A DNA stretch of 10,475 nucleotides from Thermodesulfatator sp. Lineage in GTDB: Bacteria; Desulfobacterota; Thermodesulfobacteria; Thermodesulfobacteriales; Thermodesulfobacteriaceae. Under the pieces are notes generated by a model, which was not told the DNA's origin, did no database searches, and saw only the letters and a program-made list of their open reading frames with translations. Of this stretch, positions 4,832 to 10,475 are shown one piece after another (the stretch's first letter is position 1; each line of letters starts with the position of its first letter). The position numbers and the translations under genes are program-made. Where the stretch lies: the NCBI GenBank assembly GCA_003978075.1, contig QOAM01000076.1:1-10475 (forward strand), written 5' to 3'.

Positions 4832-6048
4832 AGCAGCCGCAGGAGGCGAGTGGCGTAGCGTTGTGAGGCCCCTAGGAGCTGGGTTAACCCTTGCTGCAGG
4901 GCTGAGGAGGCCCGGGCGCGGGCCTGGGGCTCGGTGAGCCAGCGGCGGAGGATGGTTATGGTCTCGGCAGCCCCCTGAGCTTGGCAAGCCCCTCCCACAG
5001 TAAGGAGGTGGCGGGCTTCTTCCCGAAAATTCTCCATATGAGGGCCGAAGACCAGGGGCACTCCCCATACCGCGGGCTCCACCGGGTTTTGTCCCCCTCG
5101 CGGGACGAAACTTCCTCCTATGACCGCGGCGGTGGCTAGGCCGTAAAGCCCGAAGAGGGGGCCGATCTCGTCCACCAGGAGGATACGGGCCGTCTGATTG
5201 CGGCTGAAAAGTCCCACCGGGGTGCCCAAACCCTCTAGGGCCTTGCGGAAGGCCGGAATTCTCTCCAGGTGTCGCGGGGCCACCACCAAGCGCGTCCCCT
5301 CAAGGGAAGCGAGTCCGGCTGCCACCTCCCGCGCCAAAACCTCCTCTCCTTCCCGCAAGCTCCCCAAGACCACCACCTTCTCTCCCTCTTGGAGCCCGAG
5401 GCGCGCGGAGAGGGCGGTGAGGTCTACCCGGGCCCTCTCCCTTACCAGGAGGTCGTACTTGGCGTTGCCCAGTACCTCCACCCTTTTTGGCGGAACCCCT
5501 AAGGCCACAAAGCGCTCCCGATCTCTCTCCGAGATAGCCCCCACGAAGCTCAGCCTTTGAAGCAGGGGGGTAAAAAGTCTTCGCAGAGCAAGGTAGCGGG
5601 GGAAACTGCGGTCTGAAAGGCGCCCGTTGACCACACACACCCGTATCCCCCTACGCAGGGCCTCGGCCAGGAGATTGGGCCAGAGTTCGGTCTCCACCAG
5701 GACCAACATCTGGGGCCTTAAGGTCTCTAGGGTCCGGGTCACCGTGCGGGGGCCGTCCCAAGGGGCGGGAAATACCTGGGCCCCGAGCCCGCGCCGCCGG
5801 GCCAGGCCCAAGGCGCTTTGGGTCTGAAGGGTGAGGACCACGCGCAGGGAGGGCTCCCGATCTTTCAGGGCTACGAGCAGGGCCTCGGCCGCCCGCAGTT
5901 CCCCCACCGAGGCCGCATGGATCCACAGATCCACCGGCCCGGCCTCCAGAGGACGGAGGCGTTCGGGGAAGAAAGGGCGCAGGAGGCCTTCAAGGAGAAG
6001 GCTTGCGGTGCGATAAAGCCCGTACACGGCGCTGACGAAAGACCTCAT
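4828..6048 (-). CDS. waaA: 3-deoxy-D-manno-octulosonic acid (Kdo) transferase
   Basis: Transfers Kdo from CMP-Kdo to the lipid A precursor on the inner face of the cytoplasmic membrane, showing that the organism makes LPS. The 406-residue GT-B enzyme has an N-terminal membrane-associated helix, WIHAASVGEL (42-51) with catalytic Glu50, ETELWPNL (119-126), NGRLSDRS (141-148), GNAKYD (194-199), APRHLER (257-263) and the CMP-binding stretch GGSFVPRGGQNPVEPA (311-326) with GPHMENF (335-341). The usual GS(T/I)H-x-GE block reads GSLREGEE (229-236), so its histidine is replaced by Arg. The ATG at 6048 lacks a ribosome-binding site and lies 59 nt inside rlmB; a GTG at 6027 is a possible shorter start. 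Last gene of its run; it ends head-on against the RAM gene with a 4-bp overlap. Confidence 0.94.
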   Translation of the reverse strand: MRSFVSAVYGLYRTASLLLEGLLRPFFPERLRPLEAGPVDLWIHAASVGELRAAEALLVALKDREPSLRVVLTLQTQSALGLARRRGLGAQVFPAPWDGPRTVTRTLETLRPQMLVLVETELWPNLLAEALRRGIRVCVVNGRLSDRSFPRYLALRRLFTPLLQRLSFVGAISERDRERFVALGVPPKRVEVLGNAKYDLLVRERARVDLTALSARLGLQEGEKVVVLGSLREGEEVLAREVAAGLASLEGTRLVVAPRHLERIPAFRKALEGLGTPVGLFSRNQTARILLVDEIGPLFGLYGLATAAVIGGSFVPRGGQNPVEPAVWGVPLVFGPHMENFREEARHLLTVGGACQAQGAAETITILRRWLTEPQARARASSALQQGLTQLLGASQRYATRLLRLL

Positions 6049-6754
6049 AGAGGGCGATGGCTCCGGCCACCGCGGCGTTCAGGGACTCCACTCTTCCGGC
6101 AAGGGGAATGGCTAGGAGCTCGTCACAGGCCTGGCGCACCCCCCGGCGCAGCCCCTGCCCTTCGCTGCCCACCACCAGTCCCACCGGGCCGGAGAGATCG
6201 GCCTCGAAGAGGGCCCGCGGGGCCTCCGCTGCCAGACCTAAGATCCGGAACCCTTCCTCTTGGAGCCGGGAAATAGCCTGTCGGAGGTTGGTCACCCGAG
6301 CCACCGCCAGGTGGAAGACCGCCCCGGCTGAGGCCTTAATCACCGTAGGGGTTACTCCGCAGGCCCGATGTCGGAGAAGGACCACTCCTTGGGCCCCTAA
6401 GGCCTCAGCGCTCCGCAGGAGAGAGCCCACATTTTGGGGATCGGTAAGCTCGTCCAGCAATAGGACCACAGGGTCTTTTTCTGAGCCGAGCCTCTCCAGC
6501 AGGCTCTCCAGATCCAGGTAGGAGAACTCCCGTATATAGGCCACCACCCCCTGCGTTTGGGCCTCGCGGGGGACCTTGGGAGGGGTAAAGCGCCGGACTA
6601 CCCGCACCGGCACCTCCAGTTTGCGGGCCATCTCCAGCACCCGGGCCCTGCGGCCCCGCAGGCCTTGGGCCGCGATCCAGATCTCTTCTATCTTTTCCGG
6701 TCGACTTCGTAGGAGTTCGAGGACGGGATTGATCCCCCAGACTAGCTCGGCCAT
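5990..6754 (-). CDS. rlmB: TrmH-family 23S rRNA 2'-O-ribose methyltransferase (RlmB-like)
   Basis: A SPOUT-class enzyme that methylates a ribose 2'-OH in RNA using SAM; the RlmB group modifies a guanosine in 23S rRNA. Counting 254 residues from the ATG at 6754, an N-terminal substrate-binding domain begins with the typical VWGINPVLELL (5-15) and closes with TQGVVA (67-72). The knotted catalytic domain follows: DELTDPQNVGSLLRSAE (101-117, with Asn108 and Arg114), VVGSEGQGL (194-202) and IPLAGRVESLNAAVAGAI (216-233). A GTG start at 6778 would add eight residues not expected in the family, and its GGAAAGG abuts the codon, so I prefer 6754; neither has a well-placed ribosome-binding site. It overlaps gmk by 13 nt and is probably coupled to it. 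Another TrmH-type RNA target cannot be excluded. Confidence 0.9.
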   Translation of the reverse strand: MAELVWGINPVLELLRSRPEKIEEIWIAAQGLRGRRARVLEMARKLEVPVRVVRRFTPPKVPREAQTQGVVAYIREFSYLDLESLLERLGSEKDPVVLLLDELTDPQNVGSLLRSAEALGAQGVVLLRHRACGVTPTVIKASAGAVFHLAVARVTNLRQAISRLQEEGFRILGLAAEAPRALFEADLSGPVGLVVGSEGQGLRRGVRQACDELLAIPLAGRVESLNAAVAGAIALYEVFRQRRVRALSHRKPSP

Positions 6755-7326
6755 GAAAGGACACGTGGTGGGCGACACCTTTCCGCCCGCACGATGGCCG
6801 CTAGATCCTCGAAGGCCCGCTCCACCTGGTCGTTGATCACCACATAATCAAACCAGGAGGCGAAGGTCAATTCCTCGCGGGCCCGGGCTAGCCTTTTCCT
6901 AAGGGCCTCTTCGGTTTCGGTTCCCCGGCGGCGCAGACGCCGCTCCAGCTCCTGCAGAGAGGGCGGGGCCACAAAGACGAAAACGGCCTGGGGAAAAAGG
7001 CGCCGGAAGTTAGAAGCCCCTTGCACATCGATGTCTAGGAGAAGATCCTCTCCACGAGCCAGAGCGCTCTCCACCTCCGCCCGGGAGGTCCCATAAAGGT
7101 GGCCATGCACCTCGGCCCATTCCAAGAATTCTCCCTGGGAAATCATTTTTTGAAACTCCTCGCGGGAAACGAAATAATAATCTTTACCGTTTACCTCTCC
7201 CGGCCGAGGTCGGCGGGTGGTGTGCGAGACGGCGAAGCGGAAACCCAGCTTCTGGAGGAGAAGACGACAAAGGGTGGTCTTTCCCGCCCCGGAAGGCGCA
7301 GAGACCACTAAAAGGAGGGCTGGCAT
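6742..7326 (-). CDS. gmk: Guanylate kinase
   Basis: Phosphorylates GMP to GDP with ATP. From the ATG at 7326 it has 194 residues, a normal length. The P-loop SAPSGAGKTT lies at 9-18, followed by the GMP-binding SHTTRRPRPGEVNGKDYYF segment (about 34-52), a WAEVHGHLYGTS block, the DIDVQGA Walker-B-like strand, and a lid with RRRGTETEEALRKRL. The frame stays open 25 codons further upstream, but that part overlaps the remA-like gene and lacks family similarity. The chosen start lies 7 nt after the stop of the remA-like gene with AAGAGG just before it. The remA-gmk order is conserved in many bacteria; rpoZ, which often follows, is absent and rlmB takes its place. Confidence 0.95.
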   Translation of the reverse strand: MPALLLVVSAPSGAGKTTLCRLLLQKLGFRFAVSHTTRRPRPGEVNGKDYYFVSREEFQKMISQGEFLEWAEVHGHLYGTSRAEVESALARGEDLLLDIDVQGASNFRRLFPQAVFVFVAPPSLQELERRLRRRGTETEEALRKRLARAREELTFASWFDYVVINDQVERAFEDLAAIVRAERCRPPRVLSWPS

Positions 7327-7333
7327 GCGCCTC

Positions 7334-7669
7334 TTAAGCGGCCTTTTTGCTCCGCTTGGAGGCTCCTTTCTCCTCCTCGCTCCCTTTCTGGATGTTGGCA
7401 CACTCCTCGTGCATCTTGAGGAGGTCGGACATCAGGCGCTGGGCAATGGTCTCTGCCTGGATAGCCGAAAGGATCACATGGTTGGAATCAGTAATGATAA
7501 TGGAACGGGTCCGGCGGCCCTGAGTGGCATCAATAAGGCGCTTGGACTCCTTGGCCTCCTCCCGCAACCGCTTCATGGGCGCCGAATTGGGATTTACAAT
7601 GGCCACCACCCGCTCCGCCACCACCGAATTTCCAAACCCGATGTTGAGCAAACGGCATTTACAACTCAT
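7334..7669 (-). CDS. remA: RemA/DUF370 family protein
   Basis: A 111-residue member of the DUF370 family, whose Bacillus member RemA is a ring-forming DNA-binding protein that activates matrix genes; the role in Gram-negatives is not established. The core LLNIGFGNSVVAERVVAIV (7-25), IDATQGRRTRSIII (46-59) with the basic GRRTR patch, and SNHVILSAIQAETIAQRL (62-79) are unmistakable. Compared with the usual roughly 90 residues it has a short N-terminal addition with two cysteines (MSCKC) and a charged tail (about 90-111) ending in KRSKKAA. The ATG has a good ribosome-binding site, GGGAGGAG about 8 nt upstream. It lies directly before gmk, the conserved neighbour. The symbol denotes family membership, not a tested function. 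Confidence 0.9.
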   Translation of the reverse strand: MSCKCRLLNIGFGNSVVAERVVAIVNPNSAPMKRLREEAKESKRLIDATQGRRTRSIIITDSNHVILSAIQAETIAQRLMSDLLKMHEECANIQKGSEEEKGASKRSKKAA

Positions 7670-7703
7670 AACCTTCTCCTCCCTTTCTCATTTTGACGTT
7701 TTC

Positions 7704-7732
7704 TTTTTAATCCTTCTCCTCCTAGCTGTCAA
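7704..7732 (-). promoter_or_regulatory. Candidate promoter of the remA-gmk-rlmB-waaA run
   Basis: On the minus strand TTGACA (7732-7727), a perfect -35, is followed by a 17-nt spacer and TAAAAA (7709-7704; 4 of 6). The -35 overlaps the pssA stop codon. Transcription would start near 7697, about 28 nt before the remA start. It may split the run into an upstream RACo-to-pssA unit and a downstream remA-to-waaA unit, or add transcription within one long operon. Confidence 0.5.
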
Positions 7733-8466
7733 ATCTCTTTCGGAGATTCCCTCTCTTCTCGGCAGAAAAACGCTGCAGGGCACAGGCGCAGGAAAATCTC
7801 TTTAAGGGGGAAGATCAGGGCGTAGGCCAGGAAGATTGCGAAAAGGGTTACCTGGGGTTCGGCGGCCACTACGGCAAAGGCCAGGATAAGACCCGGGAGG
7901 AGATAGGTGAGCTGAGTCTCCCGGAAACGGAGGACCTTGAAACTGGGATAGGAAAAAGGAGAGATCATGAGAAAGGAGACCGCATAGATCATGAGGACCA
8001 GGGCTACATGCTTGACCGGGAACTCCGCTCCCACATGTTTTAGGAAGATCACTGTGGAGGCCACCACTCCAGCGGCTGCCGGGCTGGGAAGCCCCTTGAA
8101 GTAGGAAGAGAGGTTGGGCTCCTCCACATTGAAGCGGGCCAAACGTAGGGCCGTGCAGGCCACATAAACGAAGGCCGCCAGCCATCCGTAGCGCCCGTAG
8201 GTTTTAAGGGCGAATTCGTAGGCCACCACCCCAGGGGTTACCCCGAAGGAGACCATGTCGCAAAGGGAATCATATTCCAGGCCAAAGCGGCTGGTGGAGC
8301 GGGTGAGCCGGGCCAGGCGCCCGTCCAGGACATCGCAGACCATGGCCGCTAGCACCGCCCAAGAGGCCACGGTAATCCTCTGGGAAAGGGCGGCGATGAG
8401 GGCAAAAAAACCAGCAAAAAGATTTCCAGTGGTGAAAATGTGCGGCAGAAGGGCGATCTTTCTCAC
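7729..8466 (-). CDS. pssA: CDP-diacylglycerol--serine O-phosphatidyltransferase
   Basis: Makes phosphatidylserine from CDP-diacylglycerol and serine in the cytoplasmic membrane; the product is the substrate of Psd, encoded just upstream. The 245-residue protein has the complete CDP-alcohol phosphatidyltransferase signature, D45-x2-D48-G49-x2-A52-R53-x8-G62-x3-D66-x3-D70, and about six to eight hydrophobic segments. The N-terminus LLPHIFTTGNLFAGFFA (6-22) is typical of the PssA subgroup rather than PgsA. It starts with GTG, 4 nt inside psd (GTGA), behind a good GGAGAGG ribosome-binding site, so the two are translationally coupled. The Cys/Arg/Glu-rich C-terminal tail is not conserved in the family as I know it. 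Confidence 0.94.
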   Translation of the reverse strand: MRKIALLPHIFTTGNLFAGFFALIAALSQRITVASWAVLAAMVCDVLDGRLARLTRSTSRFGLEYDSLCDMVSFGVTPGVVAYEFALKTYGRYGWLAAFVYVACTALRLARFNVEEPNLSSYFKGLPSPAAAGVVASTVIFLKHVGAEFPVKHVALVLMIYAVSFLMISPFSYPSFKVLRFRETQLTYLLPGLILAFAVVAAEPQVTLFAIFLAYALIFPLKEIFLRLCPAAFFCREERESPKEI

Positions 8467-9107
8467 GAACCTCTCCAGGGAAGGAGGGCCAACGGGGTCT
8501 CTCCAGCCCGCACCCGGTGCCCCTCCCGCACCAGGAGCCGTGCTCCCTCAGCGGGAAAAAAGAGTTCCACCCGGGAGCCCAGTTTGATCATGCCCAGGCG
8601 ATCCCCAGCCAGGACCTCGTCTCCTGGACGCAAAAAACTCACTGTACGCCGGGCCAGAATCCCCGCTACCTGCACCACCAAAACCGGCAGGCCGTCGTCT
8701 CTTTCTAGGAAAAAATAGCGCTTTTCGTTCCGGGCTAGGGCCCTTTCCCAGAAGGCCGGCCACTTTTCCCCTTTCTGCCAGCGAATATGTCTTACCCTGC
8801 CCGAGACCGGAGAACGGTTTACATGGACATCTTGCAGGCGCATGAGGATCCCCACTCGGTAGACCGGGCCGGGGAAATCCTCCAACTCCGCAAGGTAACG
8901 CACCAAGGCTACCTCGCCGTCGGCAGGGGAGATCAAAAGTTCTCGATCCCAAACAGGCTCCCTATAGGGGTCGCGAAAAAACCAGAGCGCCAGGCCGGAG
9001 AACAGCCCGCAGAGACCGGCCCCCCGTTTCCTGCCCGAGGCCGCCGCTGCTGTGCCTGCCAGCGCTGGAAGTACTATCCAAGGCCAGCCTTCACGCACGA
9101 TACGCAT
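8463..9107 (-). CDS. psd: Phosphatidylserine decarboxylase proenzyme, short form
   Basis: Decarboxylates phosphatidylserine to phosphatidylethanolamine at the membrane. The 214-residue form is the short 'archaeal-type' Psd. Residues 8-43 hold two hydrophobic segments, followed by FFRDP (43-47), SPADGEV (60-66) with the conserved Asp63, DVHVNRSP (93-100) with the conserved His95, and LGMIKLGSRVELFFP (171-185). Cleavage between Gly177 and Ser178 would turn the serine into the pyruvoyl cofactor and split the protein into a large beta and a small alpha chain of about 37 residues. It starts 17 nt inside the upstream gene with AAGGGGG before the ATG, and overlaps pssA by 4 nt. Gene order psd-pssA gives a two-step phosphatidylethanolamine module. 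Confidence 0.94.
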   Translation of the reverse strand: MRIVREGWPWIVLPALAGTAAAASGRKRGAGLCGLFSGLALWFFRDPYREPVWDRELLISPADGEVALVRYLAELEDFPGPVYRVGILMRLQDVHVNRSPVSGRVRHIRWQKGEKWPAFWERALARNEKRYFFLERDDGLPVLVVQVAGILARRTVSFLRPGDEVLAGDRLGMIKLGSRVELFFPAEGARLLVREGHRVRAGETPLALLPWRGS

Positions 9108-9588
9108 GTTTTCCCCCTTGGGCCCTTTGGCGGGCCAGTTCCAACCGGGCCTGCATGGCCATTATTTGCGCCCTCAGGGCCACCCGCAGATCCTGAGGTG
9201 AGGGATTGAGCGGGGCTAAAGCCGCCCGCACGATCCGCTCGGCCTTACGCAGGGTGGCCTCTGGGTCCCCAGGCACCCCAGAGGCGTCAATCACCACATC
9301 TCCGCCCACAGCGTAGAGCCGTCCGTCTGGCCCGCGCTTGTAAACATAATGTGGCCCAGAGAGGACCAGATCCCCTCCGGCTATCAGATGGGCCCTCTCG
9401 TGGGCCCGGACCATCTGGTCTATCTGGCGCAGGCGGGCTATCTCCAGGAGGGCCGCCCAGTCTAGATCCCTTTCCGAGGAGCTCTTAAAGGGCTCCTTTC
9501 CTCCCCCCACAGCCTCTGCCTGACCCTGCCGGGCCCGGGGAATGTTCCCCGTGATCCAAGAGGTTCGCGCCAAGGACCCTATCCGCAC
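9091..9588 (-). CDS. SprA-family (CJM1_0395-type) putative metalloprotease
   Basis: A 165-residue protein of the SprA-related family, annotated elsewhere as putative metalloproteases on the basis of an HExxH motif; activity and substrate are unproven. HERAH is at 63-67 within MVRAHERAHLIAGG, followed by the family's GPDGRLYAVGGDVVIDASGV block (86-105), GDPEATLRKAERIV (107-120) and AALAPLNPSPQDLRVA (122-137). The C-terminal third is helical and alanine/arginine-rich. No signal peptide or membrane segment is visible; residues 1-50 are low-similarity linker. It starts with GTG two bases after the stop of the RACo-like gene, with GGAGGG as ribosome-binding site inside that gene's end, and overlaps psd by 17 nt, so it belongs to the operon. 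Confidence 0.85.
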   Translation of the reverse strand: MRIGSLARTSWITGNIPRARQGQAEAVGGGKEPFKSSSERDLDWAALLEIARLRQIDQMVRAHERAHLIAGGDLVLSGPHYVYKRGPDGRLYAVGGDVVIDASGVPGDPEATLRKAERIVRAALAPLNPSPQDLRVALRAQIMAMQARLELARQRAQGGKHAYRA

Positions 9589-9590
9589 CC

Positions 9591-10475
9591 CTAGCCCTCC
9601 AGCTTCTCCTTCACTGAGGGGAAAAGTTCGATATCCGTATGGGGCAAAAAGAGGGCCGACATATAATAATCCATGTAGCGCGGGTGAGCGGAAAGCTCGA
9701 AGTGGGTCATCATCCGGGCCACCTCCGCGGCCTTTTCCCGCATTTCGCGCGACAGGGCCATAAACCGCGCCCCCAGGAGACTGCTATTCCCCACAAAGAA
9801 AAATCTATCTCTAGGAAGGTCCGGAAGCAACCCTATAGTGATGGCCTGTTCCAGATCTAAGTAGCTCCCGAAATTTCCCGCAAGAATTACCCGTTCTAGC
9901 GCCTCCACCGAGAGTCCCACTGACTCTAGCAGGATCTGACAGCCCGCAAATATGGCTCCTTTGGCCCGGATGAGGTTGTCGATATCCGCCTCGGTGAAGA
10001 CGATGTCTTCGCCGGTGGCCGAGTTTTCCGCCCAGACCAGGACGTACTCCCAGCCGTCGCGTCCCTCGCGCAGCCGGGGATGCTCGAGATCTCGCCGGAA
10101 CTTCCCCGACCGATCGATGAGGCCGTTAAGAAAGAGCTGAGAGAGGAGGGCGATGATCCCTGAGCCGCAAATACCTTTGGGTCGTCGCCCTCCGATAGTA
10201 AGGAGCATGGGCTCGTAAGTGTGAGGGTCGAGGTGCACAGCCTCGATGGCCCCTGTGGTGGCCCGCATGCCGTGGCGGATACCCCCGCCTTCAAAGGCCG
10301 GCCCTGCGGAGCAAGCCGCGCAGGCCAGGAAGTCCCGGTTACCCACCACGATTTCCCCATTGGTGCCGATATCCAGGAAGAGGGTCAGGGGGTCCTCTTC
10401 GAAGAAACCGGTGGCCAGTACCCCGGAGACGATGTCCCCGCCGATATAGCTGGCCACCATGGGAAAGATATAGAT
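9591..10475 (-). CDS. RACo-like ASKHA-family corrinoid-protein activator, C-terminal part (runs off right edge)
   Basis: The C-terminal 294 residues of a protein of the DUF4445/RACo group, ATP-dependent activators that re-reduce the cobalt of corrinoid proteins such as the corrinoid iron-sulfur protein of the Wood-Ljungdahl pathway. The frame is open to the window edge, with IYIFP before the first in-window Met, so the start and the expected N-terminal [2Fe-2S] ferredoxin-like domain lie outside. Visible are IGGDIVSG (11-18), the ATP-phosphate-binding LFLDIGTNGEIVVGN (32-46), GICGSGII (101-108), LAGNFGSYLDLEQA, and the family's C-terminal FELSAHPRYMDYY and LPHTDIELFPSV. The partner could be CoFeSP or another corrinoid methyltransferase; nothing in the window decides. 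Its role next to lipid genes is unexplained. The next gene starts 2 nt after its stop. Confidence 0.85.
   Translation of the reverse strand: MYIFPMVASYIGGDIVSGVLATGFFEEDPLTLFLDIGTNGEIVVGNRDFLACAACSAGPAFEGGGIRHGMRATTGAIEAVHLDPHTYEPMLLTIGGRRPKGICGSGIIALLSQLFLNGLIDRSGKFRRDLEHPRLREGRDGWEYVLVWAENSATGEDIVFTEADIDNLIRAKGAIFAGCQILLESVGLSVEALERVILAGNFGSYLDLEQAITIGLLPDLPRDRFFFVGNSSLLGARFMALSREMREKAAEVARMMTHFELSAHPRYMDYYMSALFLPHTDIELFPSVKEKLEG

Noticed and set aside
7327..7401. N-terminal extension of gmk (25 codons rich in Arg/Lys)
   Set aside because: It lies over the end of the remA-like gene in another frame, has no similarity to guanylate kinases, and the ATG at 7326 has a ribosome-binding site at the right distance.
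7659..7691. Minus-strand mini-ORF of 10 codons (MRKGGEGYEL) before and over the remA start
   Set aside because: No ribosome-binding site at suitable distance and it simply reads through the remA Shine-Dalgarno; probably chance.

Overview
The window reads as a stretch of chromosome from an anaerobic, thermophilic Gram-negative bacterium, most likely a member of Desulfobacterota/Thermodesulfobacteriota. This is an inference from gene content. It carries a flavin-dependent ThyX, a Kdo transferase (so an LPS outer membrane), a RACo-type corrinoid-protein activator and a deltaproteobacterial-style nikKMLQ nickel transporter. The DNA is GC-rich and coding density is very high, with most neighbours overlapping or separated by a few bases. 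I see no tRNA, rRNA, CRISPR array, insertion sequence or prophage gene, and no stretch over 300 bases without a gene.

Left part, minus strand (1-1677): dut and thyX overlap by 4 nt and form a dUTP to dUMP to dTMP module. After an 83-nt gap comes the start of a class I SAM-dependent methyltransferase that runs off the left edge. ThyX is unusually long, with about 105 extra residues between its conserved blocks and RHT in place of the usual RHR signature.

Middle, plus strand (1678-4831): a 183-nt divergent region carries a convincing sigma70-type promoter with an operator-like direct repeat. It drives nikK, a nikM-nikL fusion and nikQ, an ECF-type nickel (or cobalt) uptake cassette in the order nikK-M-L-Q. 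The fusion, the missing ATPase gene nikO and the predicted mature N-terminal histidines make this the most interesting system in the window. A small stand-alone Lrp/AsnC ligand-binding (RAM) domain gene follows.

Right part, minus strand (4828-10475): a tightly packed run is transcribed leftwards in the order RACo-like activator (partial), SprA-family putative metalloprotease, psd, pssA, remA-like DUF370, gmk, rlmB, waaA. Psd and PssA together make phosphatidylethanolamine; WaaA adds Kdo to lipid A; Gmk and RlmB serve nucleotide metabolism and ribosome maturation. A second promoter candidate lies between pssA and remA. The last gene, waaA, meets the RAM gene head-on, and the two stop codons share one CTAG.
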